64,000 bases of DNA, taken from a virus. The notes under the pieces are model-generated. The model did not search any database, had not been told where the DNA came from, and saw only the letters and a program-made list of their open reading frames with translations. Both the position numbers and the translations under genes were made by a program. Each line of letters starts with the position of its first letter. The first letter of the stretch is position 1. Positions 15,944-23,531 of the stretch are shown here, in pieces. The stretch covers positions 31,765 to 95,764 of the IMG/VR virus record IMGVR_UViG_3300028920_000004; one strand, 5' to 3'.

Positions 15944-17365
15944 CTAATCTAATTCTATAAGTTGTATATCTTCAGGAATATTATCAAATCTATGTAAAAT
16001 GAGTATTAATTGAAATGGAAACTCATTAAAAATTTTAAGAATATAATCCAAATTAGATTTATCTAAACTACCTAAACCTTCATCAGCAATAATTAATCCA
16101 TCTTCTCCTCGTTCCATCAATAACGCTAATTTGAAAGCTATTTGTAATATTAATTTTTCCCCTGTAGACAAATCTTTATAATTAAATTGAACTTCTTCTT
16201 TGGTTAATAATACATTAAATTTTCCTTTTTCATTCACTTCAAAAGATACTTTAAAATTTATTTTATTTAGAATTTTATTTATAATAGGTTCCAATACTTT
16301 AATACTTTCTGTTAAATAATAAGAAGAAAAATTATCGAGTTCTTTAATTGCCCTACTTACTATTTCTACATCTTTAGTTGTATATTTATATTTTTTTTCA
16401 TTAGGATTTCTTTCTAGTTTAGATAATAATCTCTCTAAATTATCTTCTTTGGTTTCCAATTTTTTTACTTTCTTTTCATATTGGACAATAATATCTAACA
16501 TTGTTTCATTGTCTTTTACTTTACTTTCTAATCTTGGTACTATTTCTTTTATTTTCTTTTCAAATTTTTGGATAATATCAGTTTTAAGTTCCTCTGTTAT
16601 TTCTTGTTCGCATACATAACAAACATCTAAAGATTCTAATTTATCTATTCTAGATTCAAAATATTCAATGCTATTTTCTAACTTGCCTATTTTTTTTGTA
16701 TTCTTATTAGATTTATTTTCTAAATTCTCTACTTTATCTTTTAAAGTTTCTATTTTATATTGTATTTTATCATAAGCAGTTTTTAATATACTTTTTCTTT
16801 TTTCTGAATAATAATGTATATTTTTAACCAAATTATCTTTATTAAAGATTTCCCTTTGTCTTTTAATTTCCCTAAGATTATCTCTAATTTTCTTTATTCT
16901 TTTTTCATTAAGAGAAAATATAATATTTTTTAAAGCGGTTTGTCCTTGTTCCAAAAAATTAGATTCTTTACTATAAGCATCTATAACCCTAAATTGTTGA
17001 AATTGTTCTCTATCTCCGAGCAAATCATCTATAAAATATTGAGCTTCTCTATTAGTAATAAATTTTAATAACTCTTCATTCTTATATATTTCTAATTTAG
17101 TAGGGTATTTTCTAATAATTTTATATATATCTTTATCTTTCCTTATAGTATGTTCTGTCATACAAGATTTGGCTATATTTCTTGTAGGAAGGTCTCCTAA
17201 TGAATTTGCCATAGAATATCCCCAAATCCCAAACAAAACTGATGATAGAGCAAGTGTGCTCTTACCAGACCCATTAGAACCTGTTATTAAGACGTTTTTT
17301 TCCCATTTTTGGGCTTTTTTCTCAAATTTCTTGAAATTTTCTAAATAAGTATGTTTTAAATACAT
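15944..17365 (-). CDS. Rad50/SbcC-like recombination ATPase (T4 gp46-like)
   Basis: 473 residues, short for SbcC but near the size of T4 gp46. Walker A is GSNGSGKST (29-37), long coiled coils run about 155-345, a zinc-hook CYVC (248-251) lies at their middle, the ABC signature is LSTGEK (398-403), Walker B is LIIADEGLGSLD (423-434) and the switch His is in ILHRFD. With the Mre11-like phosphoesterase at 19225 it should form the nuclease complex that processes DNA ends for recombination-dependent replication. The two genes are split by ten small genes. Confidence 0.92.
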   Translation of the reverse strand: MYLKHTYLENFKKFEKKAQKWEKNVLITGSNGSGKSTLALSSVLFGIWGYSMANSLGDLPTRNIAKSCMTEHTIRKDKDIYKIIRKYPTKLEIYKNEELLKFITNREAQYFIDDLLGDREQFQQFRVIDAYSKESNFLEQGQTALKNIIFSLNEKRIKKIRDNLREIKRQREIFNKDNLVKNIHYYSEKRKSILKTAYDKIQYKIETLKDKVENLENKSNKNTKKIGKLENSIEYFESRIDKLESLDVCYVCEQEITEELKTDIIQKFEKKIKEIVPRLESKVKDNETMLDIIVQYEKKVKKLETKEDNLERLLSKLERNPNEKKYKYTTKDVEIVSRAIKELDNFSSYYLTESIKVLEPIINKILNKINFKVSFEVNEKGKFNVLLTKEEVQFNYKDLSTGEKLILQIAFKLALLMERGEDGLIIADEGLGSLDKSNLDYILKIFNEFPFQLILILHRFDNIPEDIQLIELD

Positions 17366-17368
17366 ATT

Positions 17369-17533
17369 TTATCCTATAGCTATAATGGACATTACATAAA
17401 AAATTATCACAAATATTATTAAAATAGTTACTAATTTTAAATTAGCAGTAGTATATAATAGCAAAAGAAAAAGAAAACTTCCAATGCCAAAAATAATTTG
17501 TCCTACCAATCCTACTAAATTAAGAGTGGTCAT
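17369..17533 (-). CDS. small membrane protein, 54 aa
   Basis: The frame extends to a TTG at 17614 without a Shine-Dalgarno site; the ATG at 17533 is preferred because a separate gene (17520-17687) in another frame explains the upstream DNA. The product has two hydrophobic helices (LVGLVGQIIFGIGSFLFLLL and LVTILIIFVIIFYVMSIIA) with few charges. Function unknown; it lies directly upstream of the Rad50-like gene. Confidence 0.6.
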   Translation of the reverse strand: MTTLNLVGLVGQIIFGIGSFLFLLLLYTTANLKLVTILIIFVIIFYVMSIIAIG

Positions 17534-17687
17534 TTTTAAGCCTATTCCAAAATAATATCCATTTGGTTTGTATTCTAAAAATAAAAATCCAAAATTTAAT
17601 ATAATATCTTCCAAATATATTTTGTTTTCTATAAAATTTTTTAAAATGGTCGCTAATAGATTCTATTAATTTAATTTTATCTCTCAT
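17520..17687 (-). CDS. small basic aromatic protein, 55 aa
   Basis: The start overlaps the end of the MazG-like gene by 11 bp and the stop overlaps the next start by 14 bp, a typical translationally coupled arrangement; AAAAGGAAATGGAG precedes the ATG. The sequence is rich in Lys, Phe, Trp and Ile (HFKKFYRKQNIFGRYYIKFW). Possibly membrane- or nucleic-acid-associated; no family recognised. Confidence 0.55.
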   Translation of the reverse strand: MRDKIKLIESISDHFKKFYRKQNIFGRYYIKFWIFIFRIQTKWILFWNRLKNDHS

Positions 17688-17997
17688 CTCCATTTCCTTT
17701 TATTTTTCCTCTTACTTTTCTTGAAGCAAGTTTCTTAATATTTTCCTTCATTAATTCTTCATAATCTAATCCTAATGTTTCACATAAAACTGCTAAATAC
17801 CAAGTACAATCCGCTATTTCTCTTCCAATCTGAATGGTAGGAACTGAACCATAATCTCCTCTAAGCCATTTCTTAACTTTTTCTGCAATTTCTCCTGCCT
17901 CTCCACAAACTCCTAAAGTTAATCTAGGAACAAGGTCATAAGTATTATTTGGAAATAAAGTATCTAAAGCTTTCTTCTGATATTCTTTAAATGTCAT
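17677..17997 (-). CDS. MazG-like nucleotide pyrophosphohydrolase
   Basis: 106 residues. The all-alpha NTP-PPase core is visible: LGVCGEAGEIAEKVKKWLRG (about 28-47) gives the ExxE motif, and GREIADCTWYLAVLCETL (about 58-75) gives ExxD. Such enzymes hydrolyse dNTP or NTP to the monophosphate plus pyrophosphate. Phage copies are thought to adjust nucleotide or alarmone pools. The start has ATG with a nearby AAGGAG-like site. Confidence 0.8.
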   Translation of the reverse strand: MTFKEYQKKALDTLFPNNTYDLVPRLTLGVCGEAGEIAEKVKKWLRGDYGSVPTIQIGREIADCTWYLAVLCETLGLDYEELMKENIKKLASRKVRGKIKGNGDER

Positions 17998-17998
17998 A

Positions 17999-18148
17999 TT
18001 AATCTCCTTTACTCCATTCTCCTATTATCCAAATAGGAACTTTAGTTGGAATTTTATTTTGCACTTTAAGAAAATCTATAAATTCATAATAATGGTCTTT
18101 TCCCATATATTGAATTAATATATCTTGAGTTATTAAAAATTGTTTCAT
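17999..18148 (-). CDS. small protein, 49 aa
   Basis: The frame is open to a TTG at 18190, but AAAGGATAACAAA precedes the ATG at 18148, which is taken as the start. The product begins MKQFLITQDILIQYMGK and ends WIIGEWSKGD. No recognisable domain. One gene of a run of very short genes between the MazG-like and Mre11-like genes. Confidence 0.6.
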   Translation of the reverse strand: MKQFLITQDILIQYMGKDHYYEFIDFLKVQNKIPTKVPIWIIGEWSKGD

Positions 18149-18164
18149 TTTGTTATCCTTTTTC

Positions 18165-18284
18165 TTATAATCTTCCAAAAAGCCAAGCAAATTCTTCTTT
18201 TGTATATTCTCTTAAAAATTTATTATTTATATAAATATTTATATTCATATTATAAGGATTTTTCATTATTTTTAATCTTTCCAT
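18165..18284 (-). CDS. small protein, 39-41 aa
   Basis: A short gene with an ATG at 18284 (GAGG 8 bases upstream) or at 18290. The product MERLKIMKNPYNMN continues to EEFAWLFGRL. It occupies the gap between two other small genes with almost no spacing. Function unknown. Confidence 0.5.
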   Translation of the reverse strand: MERLKIMKNPYNMNINIYINNKFLREYTKEEFAWLFGRL

Positions 18285-18286
18285 AC

Positions 18287-18466
18287 TCATAGCCTCAGAC
18301 CCATTCTTTTTATAGAAGTTCTTAAATATGGATTATTAATATTATCAAAATTCAATTTTTGTAACCATCTATGATTACAATTTTTTTCTAAACAATAACA
18401 TTCGTTAGTAATTTCATCATATTGTATAAATGGACTTCCACAATTAGGACACTTTTCAATAGTCAT
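18287..18466 (-). CDS. zinc-ribbon protein, 59 aa
   Basis: The start at 18466 is chosen for the strong GGAGAGG site; the longer form would use a TTG. The product has CPNCGSPF and CYCLEKNCNHRWL knuckles, a canonical four-Cys ribbon of the kind found in small phage and archaeal nucleic-acid-binding proteins. Confidence 0.7.
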   Translation of the reverse strand: MTIEKCPNCGSPFIQYDEITNECYCLEKNCNHRWLQKLNFDNINNPYLRTSIKRMGLRL

Positions 18467-18560
18467 ATTGTACCTCTCCAATTTTTAACCATAAAATAAA
18501 ATTATAAATTTTATCATCACCCACAAATTCTAGCATTGTATCAAAGATTTTATTTCTCAT
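18456..18560 (-). CDS. possible small protein, 34 aa
   Basis: AAGG lies about 9 bases before the ATG at 18560; the ORF overlaps the neighbours by 11 bp at each end, as real genes here often do. Product MRNKIFDTMLEFVGDD followed by a short hydrophobic stretch. Too short to judge by composition. Confidence 0.4.
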   Translation of the reverse strand: MRNKIFDTMLEFVGDDKIYNFILWLKIGEVQYDY

Positions 18561-18939
18561 CGTTCTTTACCTTTGCCTTATTTCTTTTCACAGTAGTAAC
18601 ATAATCAGGATTTAATTTGTAATATCCCTTTCCAGTACGCACTATAAATTCCTCTTCATAAAGCAATTTAAATATTCTATTAATTTGTCCATCTAAAGAT
18701 TCTTTTGACCATTTAAGTCCACAATCTTTATGATGTTGAACAATCCATCTATCATACTCTTTGGTTGGATTTTTTAAGAAAACTTTAAATATTACTTGTG
18801 CATTTATATATAGGCTACATGTTTTACACTTTTTCAAAAATATTTGACTTTGTTTATGTTCTAATTCACTTTCTTTTTCTCTTAGTTTATCTATTTCCCT
18901 TTGAAGCTTAAAATATTTCTGTATTTTATTTTTACTCAT
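18550..18939 (-). CDS. coiled-coil / winged-helix-like protein
   Basis: 129 residues. The N-terminal 30 residues are a charged coiled coil (KLQREIDKLREKESELEHK), the middle has Cys residues CKTC and DCGLKW that may bind zinc, and the C-terminal part (INRIFKLLYEEEFIVRTGKG) looks like a winged helix with wing. Possible regulator or DNA-associated protein; function unknown. Confidence 0.6.
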   Translation of the reverse strand: MSKNKIQKYFKLQREIDKLREKESELEHKQSQIFLKKCKTCSLYINAQVIFKVFLKNPTKEYDRWIVQHHKDCGLKWSKESLDGQINRIFKLLYEEEFIVRTGKGYYKLNPDYVTTVKRNKAKVKNDEK

Positions 18940-19225
18940 TTTCTATCTCCTTACATTTATCACAAATATTTAATTCCTGTTCTATTTCCCATCCTTCAGA
19001 AACATTCTTATTTATAACTTTTCCATTAGTTCTTCCTAATTTATTTTCAGTTTCTAACCAATTTATAAATTCTTGTCTTTCTTTTTGAACTTTAAAAGTT
19101 TTATAATATTTACCTTTCTGCCTATAAAGAGCGTAACAAACAATATAATATTTTCTTTCTCTTTTCTTTATTATTTTTTTATTCATACGTTTGGAAGGTT
19201 TATTACAACTATCACATATAAACAT
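18932..19225 (-). CDS. zinc-binding protein with split CxxC pair
   Basis: 97 residues. CDSC is at the N-terminus (3-9) and CDKC near the C-terminus, with a basic, beta-rich middle (KYYIVCYALYRQKGKYYKTF). The distant knuckles would close a ribbon around the central sheet. It overlaps both neighbours by a few bases, including the start region of the Mre11-like gene. Confidence 0.6.
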   Translation of the reverse strand: MFICDSCNKPSKRMNKKIIKKRERKYYIVCYALYRQKGKYYKTFKVQKERQEFINWLETENKLGRTNGKVINKNVSEGWEIEQELNICDKCKEIENE

Positions 19226-20115
19226 TATATTTCCTCCATCTGACTTTTTAGAAGTTCTCTTACATCCTTATCCTTAATTTTATTTATTTTTTTAATAAAA
19301 AGCTTTTTAAAATTTATATTTTCTTTATTAGCTTTATTAAATTTAGAGATAATATTAAAATCTAATTTTATTTTAAATTCAGCAAATTTATTTTTAAATT
19401 CTTTTACTTTTTTAATTTCATTTTTATAAATACCAAAATCTTGTATAACTACTTTTACTTTACTTTTTTCTTTATTTTTTATTTTCTGTAATTGTTCTTC
19501 CGCATAATTCGGAATTTCACAAGTATTTATTTGATATATAAGATAAGGAGTTTTTAAAGGAACTTCTTTTAATTTATTTTTATTTAGGAGAAAAACTTTT
19601 TTATGAGTACCTTCCAATTCACTAAAAGATATATAACGAACTGACCCTGGATGATACATTTTATCTTTCAATAATTCTTGGTAAATATGTTGATGTCCTA
19701 AGAAAACCTTATTATATTTCCTTAATTCTTTTACTGTTCTTTCATAGGTTCCATATTCTTTTTTAGATTTATTAGTCATAAAATGAGCATACAAATTATT
19801 GTCTTTATCTATATATTCTTTAATTACTTTGATTCCCACGCATTTTAAATATTCAATAGCAGAAAAACCCATACTTTCATCATGATTGCCTACAATAAAA
19901 ATTACATCTTTAAAAACTTTCTTAAATCGCCTTGCCCATTTCAAACCAAAAGAATATTCTTTAGGAGTAGGATTTTTCTTATTAAAATAATCACCAAGCA
20001 TTATCATAGTTTGAGCTTTATTTTTCTTACCTATTTGAACAATTTCTATAAAAATTTGCTCAAGTTCTTTTAATGCTTTTTCTTCTATATGAGGGTCAGT
20101 CCAAATAAATTTCAT
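19225..20115 (-). CDS. Mre11/SbcD-like nuclease (T4 gp47-like)
   Basis: 296 residues. Calcineurin-like phosphoesterase motifs in order: TDPH (7-10), IMLGDYFNK (about 37-46), FIVGNHDE (about 73-80) and LGHQHIYQE with HPGS following. A Lys-rich C-terminal part probably contacts the Rad50-like partner encoded at 15944. The complex resects or trims DNA ends. The order DPH rather than DxHxG at motif I is close to phage gp47 proteins. Confidence 0.88.
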   Translation of the reverse strand: MKFIWTDPHIEEKALKELEQIFIEIVQIGKKNKAQTMIMLGDYFNKKNPTPKEYSFGLKWARRFKKVFKDVIFIVGNHDESMGFSAIEYLKCVGIKVIKEYIDKDNNLYAHFMTNKSKKEYGTYERTVKELRKYNKVFLGHQHIYQELLKDKMYHPGSVRYISFSELEGTHKKVFLLNKNKLKEVPLKTPYLIYQINTCEIPNYAEEQLQKIKNKEKSKVKVVIQDFGIYKNEIKKVKEFKNKFAEFKIKLDFNIISKFNKANKENINFKKLFIKKINKIKDKDVRELLKSQMEEI

Positions 20116-20405
20116 TATTTTTTTTCTTTATTTTTTGTAGTTATTGATATGCCAAGTTTTTTAGCTTCTTCTATTGCTTTATTTACTGCATCTAATTGAA
20201 TCTGTAAAGTTTCTAGTTCTAGGTCAAATTGTTTCTGATTTTCCTCATGTTGTTTTTTAAATCCTGCCATTCTTCTTTCTATGACAGTCCTATTAGTCAA
20301 AAGTAGAGAAATATCTATCTCTTGAGTGCTGGTAGTAATAACTCTTAATTTACCATCTTTGGTTTTACCATAAGTTCTTTTAGTAGTAGGTTTTTTCATG
20401 TTCAC
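20115..20405 (-). CDS. coiled-coil protein
   Basis: About 95 residues. AGGAGG sits 5 bases before a GTG at 20405 and 11 bases before an ATG at 20399, so either start is possible. The second half is a heptad-rich coiled coil (QKQFDLELETLQIQLDAVNK). Function unknown; it lies between two phosphoesterase genes. Confidence 0.6.
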   Translation of the reverse strand: MNMKKPTTKRTYGKTKDGKLRVITTSTQEIDISLLLTNRTVIERRMAGFKKQHEENQKQFDLELETLQIQLDAVNKAIEEAKKLGISITTKNKEKK

Positions 20406-20417
20406 TTCTTCCTCCTT

Positions 20418-21449
20418 TTATTTTTCATTTCCATCATACAAAACTCCATTATATACAAATTTGCCTTTGATAATTCTGATATTATCTACATAAAAATATC
20501 CATTTGGCAAATAATAAACTATCACAAAACCATGTTCCCATCTATTAGGCCTATTCTTACCATATGCAGGTGCTCTGTTACAAAGACATCCTCCATTATA
20601 CCCTACTATAGATATTTCTTTTGCACTTGATAATTCTGTTCTTGATGCTATAGTATGAGTATGGAAGAATAATACATTAGTCATAAAACTTTGTATATGC
20701 CTTCTTACCGCATATATGGTTGCATATATACCATGAGTAACTGACAATCTACCTATTCTTTCTATATAATTAGTATCTTCATAAACCTTATAGCCTCTTT
20801 CTTTAAGATTAAGTTCGGTAGTAGGACTTATTAATCCTTCCAATACTGGCATTTCTTCTATAAGTCCTTTATACCAATCTTCATGATTTCCCCAAAAATA
20901 AGCCTTATCACAATTTTTTGGCAGTCTCTTATCAAATTCATCCAATAAAACATTACCTATAGCGTAATGTTCTTTTAATCTTTGAGTTTCTAAAGTCTTT
21001 TTCTTATTTTTATTCCAATGACTAATCGGAGACATATCCATAAAATCCCCAACAACCCTAAATCCATCAAAATTTACATCTTCCATAAGCTTAAAAATAG
21101 CTTTATGTGCAGGTATATCATGCTCTGGTACATGGTTATCTGCTACATATAAATATTTTTTAAAACCTTTGTTAGTAGGTTTTATTATTTTAGATTTAGG
21201 TATTGTCCATTCCTGTTTAGCAGATTTAATAACTTCTCTAATTTGCTCAGAATCTATATCTCTACTTCCTACTTTATTTCTTAAATTTAAATCCATTCTT
21301 GGTTTTATGGTTCCTTTTTTTCTAAGTCTTTGAGCATATCTTTGAGCAGTTCTTTCGCCTATTTTCATAAGCTCTGCGATTTCATAATCGTTTTTTCCTA
21401 AATTATACAACTCTATAAATAACTTTTTATCTATCCTCATATTACCCAT
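20418..21449 (-). CDS. metallophosphoesterase with N-terminal helix-turn-helix
   Basis: 343 residues. The first 50 form a helix-turn-helix (NDYEIAELMKIGERTAQRYA), then a calcineurin-like domain: YVADNHVPEHD, RVVGDFMD, FWGNHEDW, VTHG and FFHTHTI. Such HTH-phosphoesterase fusions are common in phages and may be nucleases or phosphodiesterases. A strong AGGAGGAAGAAA site fixes the start. Confidence 0.85.
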   Translation of the reverse strand: MGNMRIDKKLFIELYNLGKNDYEIAELMKIGERTAQRYAQRLRKKGTIKPRMDLNLRNKVGSRDIDSEQIREVIKSAKQEWTIPKSKIIKPTNKGFKKYLYVADNHVPEHDIPAHKAIFKLMEDVNFDGFRVVGDFMDMSPISHWNKNKKKTLETQRLKEHYAIGNVLLDEFDKRLPKNCDKAYFWGNHEDWYKGLIEEMPVLEGLISPTTELNLKERGYKVYEDTNYIERIGRLSVTHGIYATIYAVRRHIQSFMTNVLFFHTHTIASRTELSSAKEISIVGYNGGCLCNRAPAYGKNRPNRWEHGFVIVYYLPNGYFYVDNIRIIKGKFVYNGVLYDGNEK

Positions 21450-21558
21450 TTTCTTCCTCCTTTTTAGGCTTCAAATGATTACAACTTTTACAAACATATC
21501 TACCATCTATCTTAATACATTCTTTTTCTTTTTTACAACAAAAACATTTTACATTCAT
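21442..21558 (-). CDS. mini zinc-finger protein, 38 aa
   Basis: Overlaps the phosphoesterase start by 8 bp; AAGGAAG precedes the ATG. The product starts MNVKCFCCKKEKECI and continues with YVCKSCNH, giving up to six Cys and a His, enough for one or two zinc sites in 38 residues. Confidence 0.65.
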   Translation of the reverse strand: MNVKCFCCKKEKECIKIDGRYVCKSCNHLKPKKEEENG

Positions 21559-21857
21559 AGTTTAGGCTTCCTTTCTATATGTATATATCCATTAATTATA
21601 AATAATTCCCTTTCGTTCTTTCTTGGTATGCCTATAACTATTCTTGGTAATTTATTTCTATCTAATGCTTCATTCCAAATTTTTTCCAATACTTTTTGAG
21701 TTAATCTATAGGATTTTTTATCTGTATATTTTACTTCTATTAAAAGGTCTTTGCCTCTTAAATCTCCCTTATCTATTTCAAAAGCTCCTGAATTAATACA
21801 TTTTTGTACCAAATCTTCAAAAGCTTGTCCTTTTTCTCTATTACTTTTTTTACTCAT
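21555..21857 (-). CDS. PD-(D/E)XK nuclease, Holliday-junction-resolvase-like
   Basis: 100 residues. KGQAFEDLVQKCI gives the helix with conserved Glu, KGDLRGKDLLIEVKYTDKK gives the D...EVK catalytic core, and LPRIVIGIPRKN the following strand. This is the size and order of minimal phage resolvases and VRR-NUC-like nucleases. Possible role in resolving recombination or packaging intermediates. Confidence 0.75.
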   Translation of the reverse strand: MSKKSNREKGQAFEDLVQKCINSGAFEIDKGDLRGKDLLIEVKYTDKKSYRLTQKVLEKIWNEALDRNKLPRIVIGIPRKNERELFIINGYIHIERKPKL

Positions 21858-21872
21858 AATTTTTTTGGGTTC

Positions 21873-21899
21873 AGAGAGGGAGAGTTTATCTCCCTCTCT
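21873..21899. other. perfect 11-bp stem-loop between genes
   Basis: AGAGAGGGAGA (21873-21883), loop GTTTA, TCTCCCTCTCT (21889-21899). The arms are perfectly complementary and GC-richer than the surroundings. It lies in the 53-bp gap between the genes starting at 22168 and 21857 of the leftward transcript. No U-tract follows on the minus strand, so an RNA-processing, stabilising or attenuating hairpin is more likely than a simple terminator. Confidence 0.7.
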
Positions 21900-21910
21900 A
21901 TTATTATAGT

Positions 21911-22168
21911 TTATTCGGTCTTAGTCTTATCTTCAGGAATATTTAACTTGGTACTAATTCCTTCACTTTTTCCCTGAGACTTAGACCTAAAGTTCTTTCT
22001 TCTTTTCCTTTGACCTGTATTAGTATTGCTTCTAATATCCACCACCATTTTGCAGAGCAAACATAAAAGTTTAACTACATCTGCTATGGTAACATCTGTC
22101 TTATCATCTTTTAACTTTTTTTCTATCTCCCCTAGGTCATCATACATATGATTTCTTGCTAAAGACAT
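21911..22168 (-). CDS. small protein with basic C-terminal half
   Basis: 85 residues. A helical first half with CLLCK (LLCLLCKMVVDIRSN) is followed by a basic, Ser/Arg/Lys-rich tail (GQRKRRKNFRSKSQGK). May bind nucleic acid through the tail. Not recognised. The hairpin at 21873 follows its stop. Confidence 0.6.
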   Translation of the reverse strand: MSLARNHMYDDLGEIEKKLKDDKTDVTIADVVKLLCLLCKMVVDIRSNTNTGQRKRRKNFRSKSQGKSEGISTKLNIPEDKTKTE

Positions 22169-22193
22169 ATCTATATCCTCCTTTCTTTAAGCA

Positions 22194-22469
22194 TTAAACT
22201 TCTGGTGGGTACATATCATTTCCACCATCAGAATTATCTTTTCCAAAATGTAAATCTTTGGGTTTATTTTCTTGATTTAACGCTTCTATTAATTCTTTAT
22301 AGGTTACGACTTTTTCATCTACTTTTTCAATATTAAATGCTATATCTTCAGATAAATTTAAGATAATATTGCCAACTTCTTTTTTAGTTTCGACATATAT
22401 TACTAAAGGAATATTGAAAAAATCATCACCTAATATTACTCGCTTCCGACTTAAATTTATTTTATACAT
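22194..22469 (-). CDS. hypothetical protein, 91 aa
   Basis: Beta-rich N-terminus (KINLSRKRVILGDDFFNIPL) and an acidic, Gly/Asp-rich end. No known motif. In the same leftward transcript, spaced about 12-25 bp from neighbours. Confidence 0.6.
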   Translation of the reverse strand: MYKINLSRKRVILGDDFFNIPLVIYVETKKEVGNIILNLSEDIAFNIEKVDEKVVTYKELIEALNQENKPKDLHFGKDNSDGGNDMYPPEV

Positions 22470-22481
22470 TTTTTTCTTCCT

Positions 22482-22706
22482 TTATATTTTAGCTATACTG
22501 TTTTTATTAAAAAATTTAATTAAATCTTGTCCTTCTTTATGCCAGTCTAAATGTTTATTTTTACAAGTGCTATTAAGATGAGCAATTTTATATATATTTT
22601 CAAGTATTATTCTAGTTTCTGGATTTTTGGTTTCTGTTCCATGTATTAAACATATAGCTTCTATCAATTTTAATTGTTGAGTTTTGGTTAATTTTTTAGT
22701 TTTCAT
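22482..22706 (-). CDS. hypothetical protein, 74 aa
   Basis: Mostly helical, basic protein starting MKTKKLTKTQQLKLIEAICL, with HLNSTCKNKHLDWH in the middle. Not recognised; composition and tight packing support it as coding. Confidence 0.6.
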   Translation of the reverse strand: MKTKKLTKTQQLKLIEAICLIHGTETKNPETRIILENIYKIAHLNSTCKNKHLDWHKEGQDLIKFFNKNSIAKI

Positions 22707-22710
22707 CTGT

Positions 22711-23025
22711 TTAAATTATCCTTTCTATTCTATATCTTTCTATTGCCATACCATATCTTTTTTTCATATAGTATTCTGCATCTCTTTCTGAAAACCATAC
22801 TTGTCTTTCATTTATTTCCCCTAAACCGCCAGGACTAGATTTATAAGTATATACCCATTCCCATTTATAACATTTATATTCATCTTTAAAAGACTTATAA
22901 TCTTTCTTTACGCAAGGTCTTATTTTTAAATAATAATGTTTACCATCAGATATTATTTGATATTGAAGTTTATATTTTTCTATACATGAAAAAATACGTT
23001 GAAATTTATCATTTTCATAATCCAT
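22711..23025 (-). CDS. hypothetical protein, 104 aa
   Basis: Rich in Tyr and Lys (YKLQYQIISDGKHYYLKIR) with WVYTYKSSPGGLGEINERQV and a final RYGMAIERYRIERII helix. The start overlaps the zinc-ribbon gene by 11 bp. No family recognised. Confidence 0.6.
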   Translation of the reverse strand: MDYENDKFQRIFSCIEKYKLQYQIISDGKHYYLKIRPCVKKDYKSFKDEYKCYKWEWVYTYKSSPGGLGEINERQVWFSERDAEYYMKKRYGMAIERYRIERII

Positions 23026-23227
23026 TGTTTATATCCTTTCTGGTTTTATCTTTCTCTTTGTTTCTATCATATTTGGTTTTGTCTTTATGTACTTGCTCAG
23101 AAGGATTTCTATTCCATTTCTTACGGACTTTAAGAGAATCTATTTTATCGCTTCCGCAAAAAGGGCATTTATTTTTCTTAGGGTTATAAAATTGACCATT
23201 ACAATTTTTACATATATATTTAGACAT
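23015..23227 (-). CDS. zinc-ribbon protein with charged tail
   Basis: 70 residues. CKNCNGQF and CPFCGSDK form an N-terminal ribbon (6-24) followed by a highly charged Lys/Arg/Asp tail (KDKTKYDRNKEKDKTRKD) that is probably disordered. A nucleic-acid role is likely. Confidence 0.7.
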   Translation of the reverse strand: MSKYICKNCNGQFYNPKKNKCPFCGSDKIDSLKVRKKWNRNPSEQVHKDKTKYDRNKEKDKTRKDINNGL

Positions 23228-23531
23228 TTATATAGCACCATCCTCTTGTGGGAGGTTTCTTTGGTTGTTTCTTATTTGTTCTTTTAAGAGGTTCAAAACA
23301 AATAACTTTTTTCTCTCCTCTTTCAGTAGGTTCATAGTCATTACCTATATAATCCCCTTCAGCAAAGATTTTATTGCCATCAGAAAAACAAACTTTATTG
23401 ATTATTTTATTAGATTTTAAACTTGGGTGTACTCCTACTGTCCAATAACAATATATAACTTCATTAGTATTTACATTTTCTATCATCTTATGTTCTACTT
23501 GTTCTGGTTTTGCGTAAATTAGTATATCCAT
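23220..23531 (-). CDS. ASCH/PUA-like domain candidate
   Basis: The frame is open into the polymerase gene, but AAAGGA precedes the ATG at 23531 that abuts the polymerase stop, so the product is 103 aa. DILIYAKPEQV, NKVCFSDGNKIFAEGDYIG, KVICFEPLKR and the final PPTRGWCYI resemble the strand order and end of ASCH/PUA-fold RNA-binding domains. Tentative, by eye. Confidence 0.55.
   Translation of the reverse strand: MDILIYAKPEQVEHKMIENVNTNEVIYCYWTVGVHPSLKSNKIINKVCFSDGNKIFAEGDYIGNDYEPTERGEKKVICFEPLKRTNKKQPKKPPTRGWCYINV

Noticed and set aside
17369-17614. 81-residue membrane protein starting at a TTG
   Set aside because: No ribosome site at the TTG; a coupled gene in another frame (17520-17687) explains the upstream DNA, leaving the ATG at 17533 as start.
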